A DNA stretch of 64,000 nt from Marinobacter salinisoli. GTDB lineage: Bacteria > Pseudomonadota > Gammaproteobacteria > Pseudomonadales > Oleiphilaceae. Both the position numbers and the translations under genes were made by a program. How positions within the stretch are numbered: the first letter of the stretch is position 1; each line of letters starts with the position of its first letter. Location of the stretch: NCBI RefSeq assembly GCF_017301335.1, contig NZ_CP071247.1, positions 434,001-498,000 of the forward strand, in the 5' to 3' direction. The notes below the pieces were generated by a model that worked only from the letters and a program-made list of their open reading frames with translations, did no database searches and had not been told where the DNA came from. Positions 9,173 to 17,685 of the stretch are shown piece by piece.

Positions 9173-9787
9173 TCAACTCTCCGGCTCCGCCAACGCCTCC
9201 TGCAAAAGCGCCAGCAAATGCTCCGGCATACCTTCCGCCAGCTTCAGCGCCGCCTCATGGCCCCGAGGTGACATCTTGCCCCAGGTCCGGCGCACAATAC
9301 GCAACCACTTCTCCCGGTCGTAGTCCGCCTTTTCCTCGTAGAAATCGGCGAAGTATTTCTCCAGGAACACCATGCACGCCACATCCTCCAGCAACTGGGT
9401 GTCGGCGTCCTTGCGCAGCTCGCGTTTGGTCAGAATGGTTTCCACCCGCTCACACTCGGCGGCCTCATAACCACACTCGACCATAATCTCCGCCGCCCGC
9501 GCACCGTGCATGCGACCACAGGCCTGACGCCACTGGTAGTAGGCTTTGCGCCCTTCGGGGAAATCCGCGCGCGGCATGGTCCAGCGCTCAATATGCTGGG
9601 CCCGGCAGGCAATCTGCATCCGCTCCGACGGATTCGGCTCCAGCGCGAACAGCCATCGGGTCATATGCTGGCTGTACGCAAGCTCACGGGGCATCGACTC
9701 ACCCTCAACCATTTCCTGATTCGGGTCCGCACGATTGGCGCTGTCGATCTTTTCCAGTGCACAGGTCAATTGTGCTGAGGTGGTCAT
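9173..9787 (-). CDS. DUF4202 family protein
   Basis: A 204-residue soluble protein that I recognise as DUF4202. Typical features are the start TTSAQLTCALEKIDSANRAD, the block RAQHIERWTMPRADFPEGRK, and a His/Glu-rich centre (HGARAAEIMVECGY). There is no signal peptide or membrane segment. The family has no established biochemical role; conserved His, Arg and Asp residues suggest an enzyme or ligand binder. The neighbours are two glutathione S-transferases on the same strand, about 40 nt upstream, so the three may be co-transcribed. Confidence 0.8.
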   Translation of the reverse strand: MTTSAQLTCALEKIDSANRADPNQEMVEGESMPRELAYSQHMTRWLFALEPNPSERMQIACRAQHIERWTMPRADFPEGRKAYYQWRQACGRMHGARAAEIMVECGYEAAECERVETILTKRELRKDADTQLLEDVACMVFLEKYFADFYEEKADYDREKWLRIVRRTWGKMSPRGHEAALKLAEGMPEHLLALLQEALAEPES

Positions 9788-9831
9788 GCCTTACTCCTGA
9801 CTATCGTGTGGCTATCCGGGAACTGCCCGTG

Positions 9832-10497
9832 TCAGCGGGTCACCATGGTCTGCGCGTGCTGGATCAGCTCGTCCGGCTTCTTCGGCCGTTCCGGCCGGTG
9901 AATACCGACCCGGCAGCCCGGCCGTTCATAAAGCTCATCCATCCAGCGCTTCAGGTGCTCCAGGCCATCAATGGACACGCCTGACCAGTTGTACGTGCGC
10001 ACCCAGCACCAGTTGGCGAAGTCGGCGATGGTGATTTCGTCACCTGCCAGATACGGAGACTCCGCCAGCCGGGTGTTCAACACCTCGAACAGCCGGCGAC
10101 ACTCATTGTGATAACGATCAATGGCAGCGGGAATTTTCTCCGGGAAATACCGGTAGAACACGTTCGCCTGCCCCATCATCGGGCCAATGCCGCCCATCTG
10201 GAACATCAGCCACTGCAACGCCCGCGACCGCAGCTTCGGATCGGTCGGGTAAAACTGGCCGTATTTTTCGGCCAGGTAAACCATGATGGCACCGGATTCG
10301 AAAACCACGAAGTCGTCGTTGTCCCGATCCACGATCACCGGAATTCGCCCGTTTGGATTCATGGCCAGAAATGCTGGCTTTTTCTGGTCTCCCTTGGATA
10401 GGTCCACGGGGATCAGATTGTATTCAACCCCCATCTCCTCGAGCAGCACAGACACCTTGTAACCGTTCGGCGTGGGCGACGTGTACAAATCAATCAC
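9832..10497 (-). CDS. Glutathione S-transferase, YfcG/YghU-like (nu class)
   Basis: About 221 residues with a thioredoxin-fold N-terminal domain ([20 protein letters not shown], then [13 protein letters not shown] and [15 protein letters not shown]) and an all-helical C-terminal domain. The TPNGYK motif and the ESGAI glutathione contact resemble E. coli YfcG/YghU, which use glutathione or its disulfide and act mainly as disulfide-bond reductases. A longer frame from a TTG at 10524 exists, but AGGAGAG a few bases before the GTG at 10497 marks the better start. Substrate unknown. Confidence 0.8.
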   Translation of the reverse strand: MIDLYTSPTPNGYKVSVLLEEMGVEYNLIPVDLSKGDQKKPAFLAMNPNGRIPVIVDRDNDDFVVFESGAIMVYLAEKYGQFYPTDPKLRSRALQWLMFQMGGIGPMMGQANVFYRYFPEKIPAAIDRYHNECRRLFEVLNTRLAESPYLAGDEITIADFANWCWVRTYNWSGVSIDGLEHLKRWMDELYERPGCRVGIHRPERPKKPDELIQHAQTMVTR

Positions 10498-10532
10498 GGC
10501 TCTCTCCTGTGTGATTGGTGACAAACCGCCAT

Positions 10533-11150
10533 TCAGACCCGGGCGGATGGGCGTTCCTTGATCCGGTCAAACCAGGCCTGCAGGTTGGCCTGTTCGGGCT
10601 TGATGCGAATCTTGATCACCCGGGCAAACGCCACCGTGGTGAAGGCATTGATATCTGCGGCGGTAAACCGGTTGAAACAAATGTAGTCCTTGCCGTCCAG
10701 GTGCTGGTCCAGAAACGTCATGAACTTCTCAACCTGCTGCACACACTCTGCCCCCCACTCTTTAACGGGATTCATCCGGTCCTTGAAGTAACCGGTGCCG
10801 TGCTGGAAGCCCATGCCGGTGGGCAGGAAAAAGAACAGTTCGATCCAGCGCAGCCACTGTTCCAGTTGTGCCTTTTCCAGCGGGGTTTCGCCCAGCAGCT
10901 TGGGCGCGTCCGGATAGGCTTCCTCGAAATAGCGGCAAATGGCCATGGTTTCTGCGATGCAGGTGCCGTCATCCAGCTCCATCACCGGCACCTTCTTCAT
11001 CGGATTGCGGGCGACAAATTCCGGCGTCAGGTTTTCGCCTTTTTCGATATCAATTTGAACAAACTCGGCCTCGTCCAGAAGGCCTTTTTCTGCCATGAAC
11101 ATGCGCACGCGGCGGGGATTCGGGGCGGTACTGGTCTCAAATATTTTCAT
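10533..11150 (-). CDS. Glutathione S-transferase family protein
   Basis: About 205 residues. The N-terminal thioredoxin fold reads [20 protein letters not shown], followed by [20 protein letters not shown] (the cis-Pro and Glu-Thr glutathione contacts). The helical C-terminal domain holds [16 protein letters not shown], the usual N-capping box. I chose the ATG at 11150, 8 nt after GGAG, over the ATG at 11165. It is the first gene of a GST-GST-DUF4202 run and is divergent from the betaine transporter genes, so the two units share about 300 bp of control region. Confidence 0.8.
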   Translation of the reverse strand: MKIFETSTAPNPRRVRMFMAEKGLLDEAEFVQIDIEKGENLTPEFVARNPMKKVPVMELDDGTCIAETMAICRYFEEAYPDAPKLLGETPLEKAQLEQWLRWIELFFFLPTGMGFQHGTGYFKDRMNPVKEWGAECVQQVEKFMTFLDQHLDGKDYICFNRFTAADINAFTTVAFARVIKIRIKPEQANLQAWFDRIKERPSARV

Positions 11151-11294
11151 TGTTGTTGACTCCATTCCGGACGGGTTGCTAGAGGACGGACGCTCGAATC
11201 ACGCTTGAGCCTGCCGGGAACCGGCCGGCGCGTCAAGCACCGGCAATCCGGCCGGCGGGCCCGACACATTTTACATTTCAAAAAATCTTTAGGG

Positions 11295-11322
11295 TTGTAA
11301 CTTTTTTCAGGATCTCTATCCT
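11295..11322 (+). promoter_or_regulatory. Candidate distal promoter upstream of proX
   Basis: TTGTAA at 11295-11300, 16-nt spacer, TATCCT at 11317-11322. The -10 overlaps an inverted repeat AGGAT-ctct-ATCCT (11309-11322) that could be an operator. The sequence around it is AT-rich compared with the flanks. Consensus match only. Confidence 0.35.
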
Positions 11323-11394
11323 AAAAAATGAACATTCAAAATGGGATCAACGACTTGAGCAAACGTTTCCGGTTTCTCACAACACGTCTCCCCC

Positions 11395-11410
11395 TGATCG
11401 GTTCCGATCA
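11395..11410. promoter_or_regulatory. Inverted repeat TGATCGG-TT-CCGATCA before proX
   Basis: A perfect 7-bp inverted repeat with a 2-nt centre. A TATAAA at 11439-11444 follows with no good -35. If that is the -10, the repeat centre falls near -48, where class II activators often bind. It may therefore be an activator or osmoregulator site for the transporter, or a site for the divergent GST unit. Confidence 0.4.
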
Positions 11411-11466
11411 CGATCCCGTACTCTCCACTGTAACTTCCTATAAATCTAAGACTGACAGGAGAAGTC

Positions 11467-12438
11467 ATGCGTAAACTTACATCGGCTGTATTGCTGTGCG
11501 CCGCTGCCGCGCCGTCCCTGGCGCAAGCGAACGAGTGTGGCGAAGTTTCCATTACCGAAATGAACTGGGCGTCCGCCTCGGTGGTCACCAACGTGGCCAA
11601 GTTCATCATGGAACAGGGTTACGGCTGTGACGTCGCCGTGGTGCCCTCCGACACCGTACCTGCGGTTACCTCCGTTGCCGAAAACGGCGAGCCGGATATC
11701 GTCACCGAGCTGTGGCTGAACTCCACCGGTGATGCTTACCAGCGCCTTGAGCAGGAAGGCAAAATCGAGCGCGTCAGCAAGGTTCTGGATCCCGGCGGCG
11801 TTGAAGGCTGGTGGGTTCCGACCTACCTGGTGGAAAAACACCCGGAGCTGAAAACAATCGAAGGCATCATGGCCAACCCGGAGCTGGTGGGCGCGCAGTT
11901 CAACAACTGTCCCGACGGCTGGGGTTGCCGGATTGTCAACGACAACCTGGTTGAAGCTCTGGACCTGGAAGCGTCCGGCATTGAAGTGTTCAACCATGGC
12001 TCTGGCGAAACCCTCGCATCGTCCATGGCAGCGGCGGTTCAGGACGAAGAAGCCTGGTTCGGCTACTACTGGGGCCCGACCGTTCCTCTGGGCAAGTTCG
12101 ACATGACCCGCGTCGATCTGGGCGAGTATGACGCCGAGGCGCACTCTGCCAACCAGAACAAGGACAACGAAAACCCGAAGGTGTCCGACTTCCCGGCCGC
12201 CCCGGTGCTGACGTCGGTAACCAGCGACTTCCGCGAGCGTGAGCCGGAAGTGGTTGAGATGCTGAGCAAGATGACCTTCAAGACCGACACCATGAGCGCC
12301 GTCCTGGCCTGGAAGAGCGAGAACAACGCCTCTGCCGAGGAAGCCGCGGTGTACTTCCTGAGCAACAACACCGAGACCTGGAAGGAGTGGCTGAACGATT
12401 CAGCCCAGCAGAAGCTGGCCGCCATCCTCGGCAACTAA
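11467..12438 (+). CDS. proX: Glycine betaine/choline-type ABC transporter, periplasmic binding protein
   Basis: A 323-residue OpuAC/ProX-type solute-binding protein. The Sec signal peptide ends near SLAQANE. The mature part has EMNWASASVVTNVAKFIMEQ, PDIVTELWLN and EGWWVPTYLVEKHPELKTIE; its Trp- and Tyr-rich segments are consistent with the aromatic cage that holds quaternary ammonium groups. It is preceded by GACAGGAGAAG as a good Shine-Dalgarno sequence. The permease and ATPase genes follow. The substrate (betaine, choline, carnitine or dimethylsulfoniopropionate) cannot be told from sequence; the symbol is by family. Confidence 0.85.
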   Translation: MRKLTSAVLLCAAAAPSLAQANECGEVSITEMNWASASVVTNVAKFIMEQGYGCDVAVVPSDTVPAVTSVAENGEPDIVTELWLNSTGDAYQRLEQEGKIERVSKVLDPGGVEGWWVPTYLVEKHPELKTIEGIMANPELVGAQFNNCPDGWGCRIVNDNLVEALDLEASGIEVFNHGSGETLASSMAAAVQDEEAWFGYYWGPTVPLGKFDMTRVDLGEYDAEAHSANQNKDNENPKVSDFPAAPVLTSVTSDFREREPEVVEMLSKMTFKTDTMSAVLAWKSENNASAEEAAVYFLSNNTETWKEWLNDSAQQKLAAILGN

Positions 12439-12451
12439 TCCTTCCGCATCA

Positions 12452-12476
12452 AGACAGGGCCGCTAAGGCCCTGTCT
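12452..12476 (+). terminator. Intercistronic 10-bp perfect hairpin between proX and proW
   Basis: AGACAGGGCC, loop GCTAA, GGCCCTGTCT, followed only by GCTTTC. The weak U-tract makes it a likely partial terminator or 3'-end stabiliser that would leave more mRNA for the binding protein than for the permease and ATPase. This is commonly seen in ABC importer operons; here it is an inference. Confidence 0.5.
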
Positions 12477-12538
12477 GCTTTCAAGCGATCCCATTGATGC
12501 TTACCTGGCGACCCTAACGCGCAGGAAACGGATAGATC

Positions 12539-13573
12539 ATGGCTACTTACGATTTTGTTTTTTCATCACTGGGTCTGGATGACTGGTGTGCTGCGGGCAA
12601 GAGCGACGGCCCCATGTCCATGGCGGACCTGCTGGCCAAGGCCAACGGAGGCAAACAGGAGGACACGTCGGTCTGGGACCTGCCCTTCCCCTCGATGGAT
12701 GCACTGAACGAGGCCTGCCCCGCATTCCCTCAATCCCGGGAACTGACCAAGGGGCTGGAACAGGGCTTCCTCGACATCAAGGACAGCCTCAGCATTCTAC
12801 TCGACCCGATTACCCAACCACTGAGCTGGGCGCTGGACGGCACTCTGTACGCCATGCTGAGCGCGCCCTGGTGGATTGTGATTCCTCTGTTGCTGGCCGT
12901 TGTGTTCGTGGTCAGTAAATCCTGGAAACTGGTAACGTTCGTGGCCATCAGTTTCCTGACGCTGGCGTTTATCGATTACTACGAATACGCCATGCAGACC
13001 CTTGCGATCATTTTCGTGTGTGCCTTTATCTGTGTCCTCCTTGGGGTGCCCATCGGCATCGCCATGTCCCGCAGCGACACGCTGCAGCGGATGACCATCC
13101 CGGTTCTCGATATGCTGCAGACCCTGCCGCCCTTCGTGTACCTGATTCCGCTGATTTTCCTGTTCAGCGTCACCGAATCCAAGCTGTACGGCATTGCCAT
13201 CATCCTGTACGCCATCGTCCCGGTTATCCGGCTGACCAACCTCGGCATCCGGCTGGTGGACAAGGATGTCATCGAAGCCGCCGACGCCTTCGGTATGACG
13301 CCCCGGCAGAAACTGTTCAAGGTGCAGATTCCGCTGGCCCTGCCCAACATCATGGCGGGCGTGAACCAGACCATCATGATGAGTCTGGCGATGGTGGTGA
13401 TTGCCTCGCTGGTCTCGGCGCCGGGCCTGGGGGTTCTGGTGTTGCGCGGCATCCGCAACCTCGAGTTGGGCGTAGGCCTGGTCTCGGGTCTGGGCATCGT
13501 GGCGCTGGCCGTGATTCTCGACCGGGTCACCAAGGCGTCGCTTGCGCGCATCAACGCCGCCCAGAAGCAGTGA
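12539..13573 (+). CDS. proW: Glycine betaine/choline-type ABC transporter, permease
   Basis: A 344-residue inner-membrane protein. A hydrophilic N-terminal segment of about 100 residues precedes the membrane domain, as in E. coli ProW. Hydrophobic segments include WWIVIPLLLAVVFVVS, LVTFVAISFLTLAFI and TLAIIFVCAFICVLLGVPIG. The EAA loop that docks on the ATPase is EAADAFGMTPRQKLFKVQIP at about residues 244-263. It lies 100 nt after proX, behind an intercistronic hairpin, and 10 nt before proV. Confidence 0.88.
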   Translation: MATYDFVFSSLGLDDWCAAGKSDGPMSMADLLAKANGGKQEDTSVWDLPFPSMDALNEACPAFPQSRELTKGLEQGFLDIKDSLSILLDPITQPLSWALDGTLYAMLSAPWWIVIPLLLAVVFVVSKSWKLVTFVAISFLTLAFIDYYEYAMQTLAIIFVCAFICVLLGVPIGIAMSRSDTLQRMTIPVLDMLQTLPPFVYLIPLIFLFSVTESKLYGIAIILYAIVPVIRLTNLGIRLVDKDVIEAADAFGMTPRQKLFKVQIPLALPNIMAGVNQTIMMSLAMVVIASLVSAPGLGVLVLRGIRNLELGVGLVSGLGIVALAVILDRVTKASLARINAAQKQ

Positions 13574-13583
13574 GGATCGAGAC

Positions 13584-14642
13584 ATGGCAAAAAACATCAA
13601 GATTTCCATCAAGAACCTGTACAAGATTTTTGGCCCGACACCGGATGTGGGCCTGGAGTACGTCAAACGCGGCATGGACAAGAACGACCTGCTGGAAAAG
13701 CAGAACCATGTGCTTGGCCTGAAGGACATCAACGTGGACATGCGCGAGGGCGAGATCACCGTGATCATGGGGTTGTCCGGCTCCGGCAAGTCCACCCTGA
13801 TTCGGCACCTGAACCGGCTCATTGAACCAACCGCCGGTGAAATCCGGTTCGACGGCGAAGACGTGCTGAACTACGGCGAGGAAGACCTGCGTAAGCTGCG
13901 CCGTGAACGCATGTCCATGGTGTTCCAGAAGTTCGCGCTGCTACCCCATCGCACGGTACTGGAGAACGCCGGTATGGCCATGGACGTTCGCGGCTTCAAA
14001 ACCGCGGACTTCGAAAGCGAGGCCCGCAAGTGGCTGGCGCGTGTCGGCCTGGAAGGCAATGAAAACCAGTATCCGCATCAGCTGTCCGGCGGGATGCAGC
14101 AGCGGGTGGGTATTGCCCGTGCGCTGGTCTCCAACGCTCCGGTGATGCTGATGGACGAAGCCTTCTCGGCACTGGACCCGCTGATCCGTTCGGATATGCA
14201 GGACCTGCTGCTGGAGCTTCAGGAAGAGCTGCAAAAAACCATCGTGTTCATCACCCACGACCTGGACGAAGCGCTGAAACTGGCGGACCACCTGGTCATC
14301 CTGAAAGACGGCGAAGTGGTGCAGCAGGGTGACCCTCAGGAGATTCTGCTGAACCCCAACGACCCGTACATCGTCGATTTCATCAGTGACATCAACCGGG
14401 CCCGTGTGCTGCGGACCCGCTCTGTGATGACCGAAGGGATAGATGCCAACCTGGATTACGCCGGCGATGTGTCCGATCAGGACAACCTGGAAACGGTGCT
14501 CTCCCGATCCCGGGGTGACACCACACTGGCGTTCCGCGTCGTTCGCAATGGGGAGCCGGTAGGCACACTGGACATGAAAGCCCTGACACGGGCGCTGGTG
14601 CCAACCGAGGCGTCCAGTGAACGGGAAAAGCGCTCGGCCTGA
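13584..14642 (+). CDS. proV: Glycine betaine/choline-type ABC transporter, ATP-binding protein
   Basis: A 352-residue ABC ATPase. Walker A GLSGSGKST, Q-loop MVFQKFALLPHRTV, signature LSGGMQQRVGIARAL, Walker B VMLMDEAFSALDP and the H-loop in ITHDLDEAL are all present. The C-terminal part after about residue 265 is short and only weakly like the CBS pair of E. coli ProV, the osmotic sensor of related OpuA, so direct ionic-strength gating is doubtful. The ATG at 13584 after GAGG is preferred to the upstream ATG at 13542, which lies inside proW. Confidence 0.88.
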   Translation: MAKNIKISIKNLYKIFGPTPDVGLEYVKRGMDKNDLLEKQNHVLGLKDINVDMREGEITVIMGLSGSGKSTLIRHLNRLIEPTAGEIRFDGEDVLNYGEEDLRKLRRERMSMVFQKFALLPHRTVLENAGMAMDVRGFKTADFESEARKWLARVGLEGNENQYPHQLSGGMQQRVGIARALVSNAPVMLMDEAFSALDPLIRSDMQDLLLELQEELQKTIVFITHDLDEALKLADHLVILKDGEVVQQGDPQEILLNPNDPYIVDFISDINRARVLRTRSVMTEGIDANLDYAGDVSDQDNLETVLSRSRGDTTLAFRVVRNGEPVGTLDMKALTRALVPTEASSEREKRSA

Positions 14643-14656
14643 GCCGTCCCGACAGT

Positions 14657-14691
14657 AAAAAGCCCCGGCCTGACGGTCCCGGGGCTTTTTT
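14657..14691. terminator. Bidirectional intrinsic terminator after proV
   Basis: AAAAAGCCCCGG (14657-14668) pairs with CCGGGGCTTTTT (14679-14690), loop of 10 nt, T-run on each strand. It separates the convergent proV and the lipoprotein gene and can serve both. Confidence 0.9.
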
Positions 14692-14711
14692 GGGTCAGTC
14701 CGACCGGAGCA

Positions 14712-15698
14712 TCACTCCAGCGTGGGATCAACCATATCGGAGGGGAATGCCTTGATCATCTCCCCCTCCCGCGTCGTCAACAGCAGCTCGCCGAAACGCC
14801 CGATGCGAATCGAGGACACCCGGTCCAGCAATTCCAGAAACCGGTCTTCCTGCAACATCAGTTCGGGTGAGCACGCCATCCGCGAACTGATCAGCTGGCT
14901 GAAATCCACACCGCCCTCGCCGTCCAGCAGATAGGTGCCGGAGTACCGATTACAGGACGCCATCCCCGCAATCCGGTTGCCGTTCAGGAACGTGATCGTC
15001 ATGCGCGAGCGATCAAGCGGCTCGGTTTTCGCCAGGTCACCCACAATCCACTCCGCGCCCAGGTACAAGCGCTCGGGGTTACCGCCACAGCCACCGTACA
15101 CAATATCGTCCAGTGCCAGCCACGCCTGGTTGGGATATTGCGCACCGGACATGGTGTCCTGACACAGCTGGCGCGCAACGGTCAGGGTCACATTCATGCC
15201 GTCGCCAGCTGCCACGAACTGGCGCCCGTGACGATCCGCCTTACTGAGCTTGGCCGGCAGGCGCAAGGTGGTCTTTTCCTCAAGCGGTCGATCAACAATC
15301 AATTCATCGCCAATCACCCGGGCTTGCCAGTAGGGTTCATTACCGGCAGCGCGAAACGGCATTTCTATGGCGCCCGGAGGCAGGCATTCCGGGTACTGCT
15401 GGCCCCGAATGGTGAGCAGCGCCGTCTCACCGGTGCGCAGGAACCGCGTGCTCTCGTTACCCGGAGCCACATACAGCTCACCACCGTCGCTCTCGGCCGG
15501 TTTCAGCAACAACTGCTGGTTCAGATACTCAATCGTCAGCAGTGGGTTGTCCTCGGCCGCCAGAACATTGATGTTCAGCTGGCCGCAGGCATAGGTATTC
15601 TCAGCCTTGAACTGGGTTTCCGGTGTGCTCTGGCAGGCCGATAACAGCAGGCCGAGCGTGGCCACGACCGGAACAGCCAAGAGGTATCGTGAGCGCAT
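14712..15698 (-). CDS. Three-domain envelope lipoprotein: MliC-like, COG3650-like and META domains
   Basis: About 328 residues from the ATG at 15698 (AAGGAA upstream). The signal peptide ends in the lipobox LLSAC, so an N-terminally lipidated protein is expected. Residues about 30-110 resemble the MliC lysozyme-inhibitor fold (YACGQLNINV and LFLKP-type strands closed by a second Cys). The centre has the COG3650 block AAGNEPYWQARV. The C-terminus is a META/HslJ domain (NRIAGMASCNRYSGTY, ISSRMACSPELM). Known single-domain relatives act in the outer membrane or periplasm and in lysozyme, motility or antibiotic resistance phenotypes. The combined role is unknown. Confidence 0.75.
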   Translation of the reverse strand: MRSRYLLAVPVVATLGLLLSACQSTPETQFKAENTYACGQLNINVLAAEDNPLLTIEYLNQQLLLKPAESDGGELYVAPGNESTRFLRTGETALLTIRGQQYPECLPPGAIEMPFRAAGNEPYWQARVIGDELIVDRPLEEKTTLRLPAKLSKADRHGRQFVAAGDGMNVTLTVARQLCQDTMSGAQYPNQAWLALDDIVYGGCGGNPERLYLGAEWIVGDLAKTEPLDRSRMTITFLNGNRIAGMASCNRYSGTYLLDGEGGVDFSQLISSRMACSPELMLQEDRFLELLDRVSSIRIGRFGELLLTTREGEMIKAFPSDMVDPTLE

Positions 15699-15852
15699 AA
15701 GCCGATTCCTTGATGTTGAAACCATACCGCACAGTGTAAAACCCGTGCCGAATAGCAGCCATCGGTTCTGACTCGAACCGCGCATGCGATCCGGGCCTTC
15801 TTATCCGGACGCGAGCCGATTATGCTAGGACCACAGCATCAGGAGGTTACCC

Positions 15853-16602
15853 ATGGCTTTAAAGCTCTACCAGTTCGCCATTTCCCATTACTGCGAGAAA
15901 ATTCGCTGGGCACTGGATTACAAAGGCCTGAACTACGAAACCATCACGCTGCTGCCCGGCCAGCACATCAAAACCATGCGCCAGGTGACCGGTACCAAGA
16001 TAACGTCGGTGCCGGTTCTGGAGCACGATGGCACGATCGTGCAGGACTCGCCGAAGATCCTGGACTATCTCGACCAAACCTTTCCCGAACGACCGCTGAC
16101 GCCGGAAGACCCGGCACTCCGGGAGCAGGCCCTGGCGTGGGAGCAACGCCTGGACAACGAGGCGGGGCCCGCGGTGCGCTGCTACGCCTATCACCACTTC
16201 CTCAAGCGCCCGAAAGTGGTCATCCCGCTGCTGGCCGCCGGAACCCCCTTCTACAACCGCTACCTGCTGAGTCTGATCTTCAGTCGGGTAGAGGAAATGA
16301 TGCGCCACTGGATGAAAATCAACGAAAAGACGTCCGAACAGTCGCGTCTGGTCATGGAACAACTACTGACCGACCTGGCCGCTGCCTACAAGGATAGCCC
16401 GTTTCTGGTCGGCGACACCTTTACCCGGGCCGACCTGACCGCGGCAGCCATGTTTTCCCCCATGTTCCAGCCCGATGCCTACCCGCTTAACTGGCCCAAG
16501 CCGGAGAAGATACCAGCGGATGTGTCGGCCTGGCTGCAACAGTGGCAACCGCAACTTCAGGTGCTGTCGGACGTCTACGAGCAGCACCGCAAGGCCGGAT
16601 AA
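15853..16602 (+). CDS. Glutathione S-transferase-like protein
   Basis: A 249-residue protein with an N-terminal thioredoxin fold: LYQFAISHYCEKIRWALD at residues 5-22 gives a likely catalytic Cys in an HYCEK setting, then ITSVPVLEHDG with the cis-Pro and QDSPKILDYLD. The helical C-terminal domain is longer than in the two GSTs at 9.8-11.2 kb and contains FLVGDTFTRADLTAAAMFSP. An AGGAGG lies upstream of the ATG. It precedes the oxygenase/lipase pair on the same strand by 111 nt and might handle products of that pair, but this is only a positional inference. Confidence 0.75.
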   Translation: MALKLYQFAISHYCEKIRWALDYKGLNYETITLLPGQHIKTMRQVTGTKITSVPVLEHDGTIVQDSPKILDYLDQTFPERPLTPEDPALREQALAWEQRLDNEAGPAVRCYAYHHFLKRPKVVIPLLAAGTPFYNRYLLSLIFSRVEEMMRHWMKINEKTSEQSRLVMEQLLTDLAAAYKDSPFLVGDTFTRADLTAAAMFSPMFQPDAYPLNWPKPEKIPADVSAWLQQWQPQLQVLSDVYEQHRKAG

Positions 16603-16713
16603 CACGTGCCGGTGTCGCAAACCGGCAACCATCGTGTCGTGAAACGACAGCGCGATCAGCCCGAGTACGTGCCAGAATAAAAGCGCATAACAAAACAACA
16701 AAGGCGCACTGCA

Positions 16714-17685
16714 ATGGCCCTCACCGACATGCTGCTGGCTGTCTTACACGACAGCGGACTGATAGGCCTGTGGGAAATGGTTGCCCCGTGGCTTGCACTG
16801 GATGCACGGCAGTTAATTTTTGTCGTCGCCACGCCGGCGTTTATTGCGGTGGCGGTATGGGAATACCTGCGGATCAAGCACGACCCGAAACTGATGGATG
16901 GCCGCGAAGCCATCCGGAACTTCGCTCTGGGCGCCGGGTACCAGACCACCGAACTGCTGTTCGCCGGTATTATTGCGTTTCCGGTCTATGCCCTGTGCTA
17001 CCACTACCGGCTGTTCGACCTCGAACTGAATGCACTGACCGCCATTCTGACGTTCATTGGCGTTGAATTCTGCTTCTACTGGATGCATCGGACCAGCCAC
17101 CGGGTGCGCTGGTTCTGGGCTGCCCACATCGTGCACCACTCGTCCGAGCGCATGAACTTTTCCACGGCCATGCGCCAGAACGCCACGAATATTTTCAACG
17201 GTAACTGGCTGTTCTACCTGCCTCTGGCACTGCTGGGTTTCAACCCGGTCTGGATCGGGGTCGCCTACGCCCTGTCCCTGGTCTATCAGTTCTTCATTCA
17301 CACCACGCTGGTCAGGCGTCTGCCAGACTGGGTCGAGCTGATATTCAATACCCCGAGCCACCATCGGGTCCATCATGGTCGCAACCGGGGCTACATTGAT
17401 CAAAACTTCGGTGGGGTGCTGATTGTCTGGGACCGTCTGTTCGGCACCTTTACTCCGGAAGACGAGCGAAACCCGCCGCACTATGGCGTCACCACCCCTC
17501 CGCCGTCCAACAACCTGTTTGTTCTGTGGACCCACGAATACGTGGACCTGTTCCGCGACATGGCCCAGCCCGGAAGATTATGGTTCAGGATCAAACACCT
17601 ATGGAAACCGCCGGAATGGAAACGCCCGGCTCCTGCAGACCTAGGGACAACCCATGCAAGAACACCCCTTAACACTGACCAGTGA
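16714..17685 (+). CDS. Membrane di-iron oxygenase of the fatty acid hydroxylase superfamily, alkylglycerol-monooxygenase-like
   Basis: A 323-residue integral membrane protein. The histidine clusters that bind a di-iron centre are HRTSH, HIVHHS and HHRVHHGRN, with further His residues between (FFIHTTL). The C-terminal block YIDQNFGGVLIVWDRLFGTF after the last cluster closely resembles animal alkylglycerol monooxygenase (TMEM195), which cleaves ether lipids. Other members are sterol desaturases, so substrate is uncertain. Its 3' end overlaps the following hydrolase gene by 32 bp in another frame, so the two are coupled. Several hydrophobic helices flank the His motifs. Confidence 0.75.
   Translation: MALTDMLLAVLHDSGLIGLWEMVAPWLALDARQLIFVVATPAFIAVAVWEYLRIKHDPKLMDGREAIRNFALGAGYQTTELLFAGIIAFPVYALCYHYRLFDLELNALTAILTFIGVEFCFYWMHRTSHRVRWFWAAHIVHHSSERMNFSTAMRQNATNIFNGNWLFYLPLALLGFNPVWIGVAYALSLVYQFFIHTTLVRRLPDWVELIFNTPSHHRVHHGRNRGYIDQNFGGVLIVWDRLFGTFTPEDERNPPHYGVTTPPPSNNLFVLWTHEYVDLFRDMAQPGRLWFRIKHLWKPPEWKRPAPADLGTTHARTPLNTDQ

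Noticed and set aside
13542..13583. An in-frame upstream ATG for proV
   Set aside because: It lies inside proW and lacks a Shine-Dalgarno sequence; the ATG at 13584 has GAGG and gives the family N-terminus.
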